Assembly: GCA_964412555.1 (NCBI GenBank)
Contig: CAYPPG010000103.1
Coordinates: 1 to 18,412 of the forward strand
Length of the DNA stretch: 18,412 bases
Reading direction: 5' to 3'
Source: CAYPPG01 sp964412555
Lineage (GTDB): Bacteria > Hinthialibacterota > Hinthialibacteria > Hinthialibacterales > Hinthialibacteraceae
The translations under genes and the position numbers were made by a program. Positions 6,018 through 12,740 of the stretch are shown piece by piece; position 1 is the stretch's first letter; every line of letters starts with the position of its first letter. The notes under the pieces were generated by a model. It made no database searches and was not told the origin of the DNA. It worked only from the letters and a program-made list of their open reading frames with translations.

Positions 6018-9000
6018 GCACGGAACATCTGCAATGGTGGAGTAACTTGCGGCATGGGGGTCTGTTGTTGGATATGCAACGGCTCAGCGACCTTGTTCCC
6101 GTTTTGCCGGCGCCGCTTGCCGAATCAAAGCAGGAAAAACTACGGAAGGAAATGATTGCGTTTCAGGAAGATCCTGATGACAAACGCAGCCGTTTTGTAA
6201 CCTTTGTCCTTCAGGAATTGGCTGGATTTTCAACGGCGCTTGGCGGATGGTATCGTGGCAGCCGTATCGATCGTTCATGGACTCGGCGGGGATTCTTAGA
6301 GGACGCCATTCGTCCCGATCAGCTGTGGACAGGGGAACACGATTCGAATTTGCCTGTTTTTCTCGATCATCAAAAAAAGTTGGGCATTGGAAAGGGCAAA
6401 CGGATTCTTGCGCAGGCACTGCAATGGCTTCGGCAAGGAAACGAGCAATTAGCTGTTGTCAGTAACGGTCGTCAATGGCGAATTGTCTTCGCGGGGTTGG
6501 ATTATGAAGCTTTTTGTGAGTGGGATATCGAGCAGTGGTTTTCGGAAGGTCAAACCTCTCCTGAATTTGATGGATTTCGCGCTCTTCTTTCTCCGCCGTT
6601 GTGGATATCTGAGGAAAAGGGAAAACCATGCCGGTTTGCGGAGGCGGTTCATGCTGGGCGCAAAGGTCAAGCCGATCTTTCCCAGGAATTAGGGGAACGT
6701 GTCCGCCAGGCGGCAGAACTACTGATTCAAGGTCATGCCCCGGTTTTGAATGCGTATCACGGGCAACTCAAGCCGGATGATATTTACCGCGCGGCGGTTC
6801 ATATGATCATGCGCATGGTGGTGGTGTTGTTTGCGGAAAGCCGCGAAGGACTGCTGCCGCGCGATAATCCTATCTATCACAATGCATATGGTTTGCAAGG
6901 ATTGCGGGAACTCTTGGAACGAGCGGGAACGTACAAACGCGTGGGCTGTTACGCCGCCTATCCCCGCATCCTGGCGCTGTTTCGGCTGATTTATCAAGGC
7001 TCCGGTCATGAGGCCATGCCGGTTCCAGCTTATGGCGGCGAGTTATTCGCGCCTGGTAACGCGGACAGCGCGGATGGGATGAAGCGGGCTTTGCATTTGT
7101 TCGAAACCGCTTGTTTTGCGCATGATATCATGAATGATTTTCAGGTCGGGGAGATTCTGGACTTGCTGACTCGCACCCGCGTGACCATTCGGCAGGGGCG
7201 CGCGAGCCTGATTATTCCCGCGCCGGTCGATTTTTCCAGTCTGGATAGCGAGTATATCGGCATTTTGTATGAAGGGCTTCTTGATTTTGAATTGCGCTGC
7301 GCGGAAGAAACTCAGCCGATCGTGTTTCTCGCCGTCGGCAATCAACCCGCCTTGCCGCTCACGACTCTGGAAGAGATGAACGATGCTTCTATCAAGAATC
7401 TTTTTGAAAAATTGAAAGACACCTCCTCCGATGACGACATGGAAGATGTGGATATGGATGAACCCGCGGAGGAGGAAGAAGAATTACCCGACGAGGAAAC
7501 GATCGAAGAAACTGATGTTGTAGAACAAACAGAATCCAAAGAAATAAGCGATGATGATCCTCACTATACCCTTCGCGCCCGGGCGGAAAATTGGGCGCGT
7601 CATGCTTGTGAAGTGGGCAAATTAGTAACCCGCCCACGCAAGAAGATGACGCTGGAAAAGAAAATGAAATATGAGGACGCTCTGGTCAAAAAAGCCCGCC
7701 AGATCGTAACCAAAGTCGTATTGCCCGGCGAGTGGTATCTCGTGCGTTGGGGCGGCACGCGCAAAGGATCGGGAACGTTTTACACCCGCCCGCAGCTGGC
7801 GATTCCAACCGTGCATCGCACTCTTCGTCCGCTCGCTTTCAATCCGCCGCTGAGCGAAAACGGCGAGCCGGATGACCGCGCTCCCGCTTCGCAATGGCTG
7901 CCGAAAAAACCGGAACATATTTTGTCGCTGAAAATCTGCGATCCCGCCTGCGGGTCCGGTTCGTTTTGCCTTTCGGCGCTGCGGTTTTTGACGAATGCGT
8001 TATTCGAATCGCTTCTCACGCACAAACGGGTGCGGGATCACGCCGGCCGGGCGGTGCTCGATCTGATTTTTGATGAAGAAGGGAAAGAATGCCTGGCCAG
8101 CGANNNNNNNNNNNNNNNNNNNNNNNNNNNNNNNNNNNNNNNNNNNNNNNNNNNNNNNNNNNNNNNNNNNNNNNNNNNNNNNNNNNNNNNNNNNNNNNNN
8201 NNNCCGGCGATGGCCTGGGAACGCGAAGGCGGGGATAAGAATCACACGAATGGCGCGCATTTTGACAAAGAGGAATGGACGAAAGCCATCAAAGACCGCA
8301 AATCGGTTGTCAAAACTGAGCTGATCCAAATTCTCGATGCGCATCAGCCGATGCTGCCGGAATTTTTGGAAAAACAGAAGACGCAAATCGTTCACGACGC
8401 CGCGGAAAAGGCGTTGCGGGAAATCCACGAACTGGGTATCACTGAAGTTCCGGAACGGCAGGAAAAATATGAGCGTTTGCGAAATGATGCGGAGTTCCGC
8501 CGCTTGCAAGAGGCGTTCGATTTGTGGTGCGCGCTTTGGTTTTGGCCGCCGGATGCGATTGAGCGCGCGCCCATGCCGAGGGAATTCATTGCCGGCGATT
8601 TTTCCGATGAAATTCGTGAAATTATTCGTACTATCGCGTCCGAGCGGCGCTTTTTTCATTGGGAACTCGAATTTCCCGACGTGTTCAACGCAACTTCGCG
8701 CGGCTTCGACGCCGTGCTGGGCAATCCGCCGTGGGATATTTCCAAACCGGTCAGCAAGGAATTTTTTTCCGCCGTCGATCCGCTGTATCGCAGCTATGGC
8801 AAGCAGGAAGCGGTTGGGAAACAGCGGGATTTCTTTCAGCGCGACGAAGAAATCGAAATTCTCTGGCTGCAATACAACGCCTATTTCCGCGCCATGTCGA
8901 ATTGGGTGAAATACGCGGGTTTTCCGTTCGGCGACCAGATCACGACGGATTCCAACGGCAAAGACAAGCATGATTTCAATTTGGGAAGTGGAGGAAAACA

Positions 9001-11113
9001 CAGTTTTTATCATTCTCAGTCGCGGCACGATCGCTGGAAAGAAAAGCGGGAGGACTCGATCGGATACGCCGACGAAAAACACGCCTTCCGCCATCAAGGC
9101 TCCGGCGATATCAATTTGTATAAGATGTTTTTGGAACAGGCTCATGCGCTGCTGAACGAAAATGGGCGCTTCGGCTTCATCGTCCCTTCCGGCCTTTACA
9201 GCGATTATGGAACCGGCGCGCTGCGCACGCTGTTCGTCGATCAATCCCGCTGGGAATGGCTGTTTGGTTTTGAAAATCGGGACAAAGTTTTCGATATTGA
9301 TAGTCGATTCAAATTCAATCCCGTCATCATTCAAAAAGGCGGGCAGACCGAGGCCATCCGCACCGCTTTTATGCGGCGTAAATTGGCGGATTGGGAGCGG
9401 GCGGAGGAGCTGGCGACGGCGTATCCGCGCGAGCGCGTGTTGCAGTTCAGCCCCAACAGCCGCGCGATTTTGGAAATCCAATCCCAACGCGATTTGGAAG
9501 TGCTGGAAAAAATCTATTCCAACTCCGTGCTGCTAGGCGATCAAAGCGAGAAGGGCTGGGGAATCAAATATGCCACTGAATTTCACATGACCAACGACTC
9601 GAAACTCTTCCCACCGCGCACGAAGTGGGAGGAGTGGGGCTACCGGCCGGACGAATACAGCCGCTGGATCAAAGGCCCGTGGAAACCGCTCGATCAGCTG
9701 TGGCCCAAGCTGGGCGTTTCCCCCCTCCCCGAAGGCCAAACCCGCCTCGCCCAACCCCCCTACCACAAACTCCCCATCCCCCGCGCTGACATCCCACCTG
9801 GAATCATTCTCTCCCGCGAGGCCACACATTTTATACGCGAGGAGGAGATTCCGGTTGTGACGTTTACCGATGCGTCGGGGAAGGTGTTGAAGATTAAAAC
9901 CGGTTCGGGAAAGAAAAAAGTTGAACAGGAAGTGCGTGGATCTGCCATCGCTTTACCATTATATGAAGGACGCATGATTGGCCAGTTCGATTTCAGCCAG
10001 AAAGGGTGGGTGTCGGGAACTGGGCGAGGGGCGGTTTGGAGAGATATTGGATGGGTAGAAAAAAATATTGAACCACAATATTTAATGGGAAGAAAGATAT
10101 GTAGTCTTGCTGTCGACCCGGGTATGAAGTTACCAATAATGAATATAGGTAGTTCCACAAATCAGCGTACAATTATTTCTACTATAATAATTGATTCTCC
10201 ATGCAACCATGCTTTAAATCCTATTCGAACTACTAAAAATACTGAGATCATTAATTCTCTTAACGCCATAATGAATTCATTTATATTTGATGCACAGGTT
10301 AGAATGAGACTTGTTGGGTTGAATATAAGTTTTTTCGTATTAGATGAATTATCTCTTAAGGAAAATATTAATCTTGTAATTTTAGATTTTCTTTCTTCTC
10401 AATTATGTTTAACTTCAAATATTTTCGCAATATATTGGCTGAAATCAATCAAGAACTCAAAGCATTCAATAATTTCTAAATTGGCTTTAACAATGCATGA
10501 GCGTTTAAGAAAAAGGTTAATGATAGATGCTATTATTGCTTCTTATTACGAAATAAATTTATGGGATTATAATTGGTTGTTAAAAGATTGTGATTACCCA
10601 GAGGAAGTAGTAATCGAAATCGCATATTCCCGCTTCGATCCCAAAGGCTTCTGGCGTGTAGACAAAGACAAACCGCCCGAACACCGCCTGACGGTGCTTT
10701 CGCTGGTGGCCTTCCACGATCTGCAACAGAAAATCGAGGAATACGGTGGGGATGTGGAAAAAGGCATTGAAGCCTTCTGCAATCAGAACGGCGGCGAAGG
10801 CTGGATGCTGCCGGAAACCTTACGCCTGGCCGATTACGGGCTGGGACACGACGAGCGCGCAAAAGAGCATCAACCGGTGCGCGAATGCTTTGGCCCGCGT
10901 TTCTATCCCTGGCAATTGGCGCAAAGCGCGGAAGAATCCTGGCGCGAGTGCCGCCTCCACGCCCGCAACCTGCTCGGCGCGGAAGGCTATCAGGCGCTGT
11001 TGGATGAATTGGAGGGGAAAAGCGTTGAAAAAAGAACAGAAAAAAAACAGGATGAGCCGCCGGATGGCTTTTTGTTCGATGTGAATGATACACCGCTGTT
11101 TGAACCGGGATAA
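6014..11113 (+). CDS. drmMI: Large N6-adenine DNA methyltransferase, DrmMI/PglX-like (contains assembly gap)
   Basis: About 1700 residues as written, with 34 unknown ones over the N run. The N-terminal ~450 residues resemble the region of type IIG/PglX enzymes that precedes the methylase (VVSNGRQWRIVFAG at ~155), but I see no complete PD-(D/E)XK triad. An acidic linker lies at ~469-517. The methylase has motif I DPACGSGSF (643-651) and motif IV NPPW (904-907), so it should methylate adenine N6 using S-adenosylmethionine. LPLYEGRMIGQFD (~1313) begins the target-recognition part, with TNQRTI and LNAIMNSFIFDAQVRMRL further on. The C-terminal GFWRVDKDKPPEHRLTVL block is typical of the family. The GTG start is set by GGGAGG at 2-7 of the 6001 line and a four-base overlap with drmD. 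The stop codon lies in repeat-like DNA. The segment ~10040-10620 is strikingly AT-rich (see findings). In DISARM and PglX systems this enzyme marks host DNA as self. Confidence 0.88.
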   Translation: MSTEHLQWWSNLRHGGLLLDMQRLSDLVPVLPAPLAESKQEKLRKEMIAFQEDPDDKRSRFVTFVLQELAGFSTALGGWYRGSRIDRSWTRRGFLEDAIRPDQLWTGEHDSNLPVFLDHQKKLGIGKGKRILAQALQWLRQGNEQLAVVSNGRQWRIVFAGLDYEAFCEWDIEQWFSEGQTSPEFDGFRALLSPPLWISEEKGKPCRFAEAVHAGRKGQADLSQELGERVRQAAELLIQGHAPVLNAYHGQLKPDDIYRAAVHMIMRMVVVLFAESREGLLPRDNPIYHNAYGLQGLRELLERAGTYKRVGCYAAYPRILALFRLIYQGSGHEAMPVPAYGGELFAPGNADSADGMKRALHLFETACFAHDIMNDFQVGEILDLLTRTRVTIRQGRASLIIPAPVDFSSLDSEYIGILYEGLLDFELRCAEETQPIVFLAVGNQPALPLTTLEEMNDASIKNLFEKLKDTSSDDDMEDVDMDEPAEEEEELPDEETIEETDVVEQTESKEISDDDPHYTLRARAENWARHACEVGKLVTRPRKKMTLEKKMKYEDALVKKARQIVTKVVLPGEWYLVRWGGTRKGSGTFYTRPQLAIPTVHRTLRPLAFNPPLSENGEPDDRAPASQWLPKKPEHILSLKICDPACGSGSFCLSALRFLTNALFESLLTHKRVRDHAGRAVLDLIFDEEGKECLASXXXXXXXXXXXXXXXXXXXXXXXXXXXXXXXXXXPAMAWEREGGDKNHTNGAHFDKEEWTKAIKDRKSVVKTELIQILDAHQPMLPEFLEKQKTQIVHDAAEKALREIHELGITEVPERQEKYERLRNDAEFRRLQEAFDLWCALWFWPPDAIERAPMPREFIAGDFSDEIREIIRTIASERRFFHWELEFPDVFNATSRGFDAVLGNPPWDISKPVSKEFFSAVDPLYRSYGKQEAVGKQRDFFQRDEEIEILWLQYNAYFRAMSNWVKYAGFPFGDQITTDSNGKDKHDFNLGSGGKHSFYHSQSRHDRWKEKREDSIGYADEKHAFRHQGSGDINLYKMFLEQAHALLNENGRFGFIVPSGLYSDYGTGALRTLFVDQSRWEWLFGFENRDKVFDIDSRFKFNPVIIQKGGQTEAIRTAFMRRKLADWERAEELATAYPRERVLQFSPNSRAILEIQSQRDLEVLEKIYSNSVLLGDQSEKGWGIKYATEFHMTNDSKLFPPRTKWEEWGYRPDEYSRWIKGPWKPLDQLWPKLGVSPLPEGQTRLAQPPYHKLPIPRADIPPGIILSREATHFIREEEIPVVTFTDASGKVLKIKTGSGKKKVEQEVRGSAIALPLYEGRMIGQFDFSQKGWVSGTGRGAVWRDIGWVEKNIEPQYLMGRKICSLAVDPGMKLPIMNIGSSTNQRTIISTIIIDSPCNHALNPIRTTKNTEIINSLNAIMNSFIFDAQVRMRLVGLNISFFVLDELSLKENINLVILDFLSSQLCLTSNIFAIYWLKSIKNSKHSIISKLALTMHERLRKRLMIDAIIASYYEINLWDYNWLLKDCDYPEEVVIEIAYSRFDPKGFWRVDKDKPPEHRLTVLSLVAFHDLQQKIEEYGGDVEKGIEAFCNQNGGEGWMLPETLRLADYGLGHDERAKEHQPVRECFGPRFYPWQLAQSAEESWRECRLHARNLLGAEGYQALLDELEGKSVEKRTEKKQDEPPDGFLFDVNDTPLFEPG
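8104..8203. other. Assembly gap (100 N) inside the methyltransferase gene
   Basis: Exactly 100 N, the conventional placeholder for a gap of unknown size. Frame is kept across it only because two flanking bases complete 34 codons. The gap follows motif I closely and precedes PAMAWEREGGD. Family members normally carry here the helix-strand segment around YGVDL.PLAVELA, which is absent from the visible sequence. Confidence 0.95.
10040..10620 (+). other. AT-rich island in the target-recognition region of the methyltransferase
   Basis: Base composition falls abruptly inside the open reading frame. A sample (10381-10440) has 14 G+C of 60, while 10801-10860 has 40 of 60 and 9721-9780 has 42 of 60. 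The frame is unbroken, and family-like motifs (STNQRTIIS, NSFIFDAQVRMRL) lie within it. It is therefore coding sequence of foreign or differently evolved composition, not an inserted element. Confidence 0.8.
11102..11113. repeat. Partial repeat arm at the 3' end of the methyltransferase gene
   Basis: GAACCGGGATAA matches the left arm of the 85 bp repeats that follow. It encodes the last three residues (E-P-G) and the stop codon of the methyltransferase. Confidence 0.6.
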
Positions 11114-11120
11114 AAACTTT

Positions 11121-11205
11121 GAACCTGGATAACCCGGATAAAGCCTGGATTGCCTGGATGTGGAATATTCCGGTCATCCCGGAACAATCTTGGCCATCGT
11201 GGTTC
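11121..11205. repeat. 85 bp imperfect palindrome, copy A
   Basis: Begins GAACCTGGATAACCCGGAT and ends CTTGGCCATCGTGGTTC. The two arms are near reverse complements, so the RNA would fold into a long imperfect hairpin. It is the first of five copies found only in the three gaps between 11113 and 12741. Confidence 0.8.
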
Positions 11206-11216
11206 AGACAATTTTT

Positions 11217-11300
11217 GAACCGCGATAACCTGGATGCAGCCCGGATAACTCGGATATGAACATCCCTGCTGTCTCAGTGACATCTTGGCCATCCCCGTTC
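11217..11300. repeat. 85 bp imperfect palindrome, copy B (most diverged)
   Basis: Begins GAACCGCGATAACCTGGAT and ends TCTTGGCCATCCCCGTTC. It follows copy A after 11 bp and has the most changes, with the centre (11255-11285) poorly matching. It precedes the Shine-Dalgarno site of the GxxExxY gene. Confidence 0.75.
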
Positions 11301-11324
11301 AGACAATGGGAAAGGAGAAACGAT

Positions 11325-11699
11325 ATGAAGATCGATGACCCGTTGACTCACACAATTATCGGCTGTGCGATGAATGTTCATAACGAACTGGGGTATGGAT
11401 TTCAGGAACTTATATATCAACGTGCGCTTGAGATTGAATTCAGAAATGCAGGAGTGGATTATTCTCGCGAACATGAAATTCCCATTGTCTACAAAGGCCA
11501 AGAAATCGGAACGCGCAGAGTGGATTTTCTTATTGACGACAAAATCATGGTGGAGATCAAAGCGGTAGGACATTTGGAAGAATTACATGTCGTACAAGGG
11601 CTAAATTATATTGAAGCTTTCAAGATCAAAACCGGTCTGCTACTGAACTTTGGAGCGAAGAAGTTGGAGTTTAAAAGATTGCTGAACAAAAAAATATGA
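11325..11699 (+). CDS. GxxExxY family protein (PD-(D/E)XK nuclease fold)
   Basis: A 124-residue protein with the defining motif GYGFQELIYQ (G-x-x-E-x-x-Y), preceded by the typical IIGCAMNVHNELG. A nuclease-like core follows: RRVDFLIDDKIMVEIKAV supplies the D...E-x-K arrangement of PD-(D/E)XK enzymes. The family is very common in environmental bacteria. Its function is not established; the fold suggests DNA cleavage or binding. The start is the ATG at 11325 with AAAGGAG at 11311-11317. A longer frame from 11256 would run through repeat copy B and is rejected. It sits alone between repeat copies B and C, so it looks like a cassette inserted into the defence operon rather than a native member. 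The stop codon at 11697-11699 is followed at once by a decayed repeat arm (CCGGGATC). Confidence 0.92.
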   Translation: MKIDDPLTHTIIGCAMNVHNELGYGFQELIYQRALEIEFRNAGVDYSREHEIPIVYKGQEIGTRRVDFLIDDKIMVEIKAVGHLEELHVVQGLNYIEAFKIKTGLLLNFGAKKLEFKRLLNKKI

Positions 11700-11716
11700 C
11701 CGGGATCAACAACTTT

Positions 11717-11801
11717 GAACCGGGATGACCCGGATAAGGCCTGGATTACCCAGATTTTGTTTATCAAGGCCATCCCGGCATTGTCCTGGCTATCGTGGTT
11801 C
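11717..11801. repeat. 85 bp imperfect palindrome, copy C
   Basis: Begins GAACCGGGATGACCCGGAT and ends TCCTGGCTATCGTGGTTC. It is a single copy between the GxxExxY gene and the VapBC promoter and lies closest to the consensus of the set. Confidence 0.82.
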
Positions 11802-11834
11802 AGAATTTGGGGGTAATTTGTTGACAAATCAGAG

Positions 11835-11863
11835 TTGCAAAATACAGAACACGGATATATACT
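11835..11863 (+). promoter_or_regulatory. Probable sigma-70-type promoter for vapBC
   Basis: TTGCAA at 11835-11840 (four of six consensus positions), 17 bp spacer, TATACT at 11858-11863 (five of six). Transcription would start near 11870, just before the GGAGGTGGAG ribosome-binding region (11877-11886). This gives the toxin-antitoxin pair its own promoter inside the larger operon. Confidence 0.55.
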
Positions 11864-11890
11864 CAAGGTATAGATCGGAGGTGGAGTGTG

Positions 11891-12139
11891 ATGACTGATA
11901 CGGGAAAAATATTCATGAATGGACGTTCACAAGCCGTAAGGCTGCCCATTGATTTCCGGTTTAAGACCAAGGAAGTGTATATCCGCAAGGATGAAGAAAC
12001 CGGCGATGTAATTCTTTCGGAAAAGCCGGAAGACTGGGATGATTTTTTTGTATTGGTTGATGATGCAGCAGATGAGACAAAAGATTTCCTGAGAGACCGC
12101 CATGATACGGAAGCGCAAAAACGGAATATATTGGGATGA
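11891..12139 (+). CDS. vapB: VapB-type antitoxin (AbrB/SpoVT-fold)
   Basis: An 82-residue protein. Residues ~5-50 form the swapped-hairpin AbrB-type DNA-binding domain characteristic of VapB: KIFMNGRSQAVRLPIDFRF followed by EVYIRKDEETGDVILSEKP. The acidic C-terminal tail (EDWDDFFVLVDDAADETKD) is the usual toxin-binding segment. The ATG at 11891 follows GGAGGTGGAG closely; a GTG one codon earlier is possible. The stop overlaps the vapC start by four bases (ATGA). It should neutralise VapC and, with it, repress the promoter at 11835-11863. A second minor role as operon regulator is possible but not shown by the sequence. Confidence 0.88.
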   Translation: MTDTGKIFMNGRSQAVRLPIDFRFKTKEVYIRKDEETGDVILSEKPEDWDDFFVLVDDAADETKDFLRDRHDTEAQKRNILG

Positions 12140-12549
12140 GAAAAACTGTCTATTACATGCTCGACACCAACATCGCCAGTTTCATTGTTCGCGGCGCAAA
12201 TCCTTCTCTTCAAAAGCGCTTAAAGAGAATTCCAGTAAACAATTTGTGTATATCAACCATCACCCAAGCCGAACTTTTATATGGACTTGAATTGAAACCG
12301 GAGGCGACGGCTCTAAAAAAACTGGTCCATCAGTTCCTACTCCGTCCCAAAATTCTGCCGTGGGATGAGAATGCGGCAAAACAGTATAGCATCCTGCGGG
12401 CTCGTTTAGAAAAAGCCGGAACGCCGCTGGGAAACCTGGATACAATGATCGCCGCCCATGCCCTTTCCAAAAAGGCAGTGCTGGTTACCAATGATCAAGC
12501 ATTTTCCCGTGTAAAGGGATTGACCATTGAAGATTGGTCAAGAATTTGA
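12136..12549 (+). CDS. vapC: VapC-type PIN-domain ribonuclease toxin
   Basis: A 137-residue PIN-domain protein of normal VapC length. The acidic metal-binding residues are in place: D10 in YMLDTNIAS, E46 in TQAELLYG, D102 in GNLDTMIAAHAL, and N119/D120 in VTNDQAF. VapC toxins cut tRNA or rRNA when the antitoxin is degraded. The gene overlaps vapB by four bases. Its stop codon (12547-12549) overlaps the left arm of repeat copy D, so the repeat begins exactly where the gene ends. Its position between two parts of a defence operon suggests either a stabilising addiction module for the island or an independent cassette insertion. No catalytic residue is missing, so the toxin is probably active. 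Confidence 0.94.
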   Translation: MRKTVYYMLDTNIASFIVRGANPSLQKRLKRIPVNNLCISTITQAELLYGLELKPEATALKKLVHQFLLRPKILPWDENAAKQYSILRARLEKAGTPLGNLDTMIAAHALSKKAVLVTNDQAFSRVKGLTIEDWSRI

Positions 12550-12632
12550 ACCGGGATAGCCCGGATGATACCGGGATGACCGGGATGAAAAATATTTTGG
12601 TGATCCGAGCTTGATCCTGGCCATCGCGGTTC
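12548..12632. repeat. 85 bp imperfect palindrome, copy D
   Basis: Begins GAACCGGGATAGCCCGGAT and ends ATCCTGGCCATCGCGGTTC. The left arm overlaps the vapC stop codon by two bases. Confidence 0.82.
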
Positions 12633-12639
12633 AGAATTT

Positions 12640-12723
12640 GAACCGGGATTGCCCGGATGAGACCTGGATTGCCAGGATGTTGTATATCCCGGACATCCAG
12701 GCAAAATCTCGGCCATCCTGGTC
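12640..12723. repeat. 85 bp imperfect palindrome, copy E
   Basis: Begins GAACCGGGATTGCCCGGAT and ends CTCGGCCATCCTGGTC, one base short in the last arm. It follows copy D after 7 bp and lies directly before the ribosome-binding site of the large helicase. Confidence 0.8.
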
Positions 12724-12740
12724 AACAAAAGGAACCCATC

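Noticed and set aside
8000..9487. 495-codon open frame on the minus strand across the gap
   Set aside because: It is the reverse shadow of the methyltransferase and includes the unknown bases; it has no family features, while the plus strand has clear methylase motifs.
11040..11047. A8 tract near the 3' end of the methyltransferase as a phase-variation switch
   Set aside because: A slip here would alter only about the last 20 residues, after all catalytic and recognition parts, and the tract is short.
11256..11324. Longer start for the GxxExxY protein
   Set aside because: It would translate repeat copy B; AAAGGAG at 11311-11317 points to the ATG at 11325, where family similarity begins.
11121..12723. 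The 85 bp palindromes as integron attC sites
   Set aside because: Length and imperfect pairing are similar, but the right ends read GGTTCAGA or similar, which does not fit the GTTRRRY core. No integrase gene is visible, and the left ends lack the matching RYYYAAC in good form.
12657..12740. Extra 28 residues at the start of the large helicase
   Set aside because: They are translated repeat copy E and unlike any helicase N-terminus; AAAAGGAA precedes the ATG at 12741.
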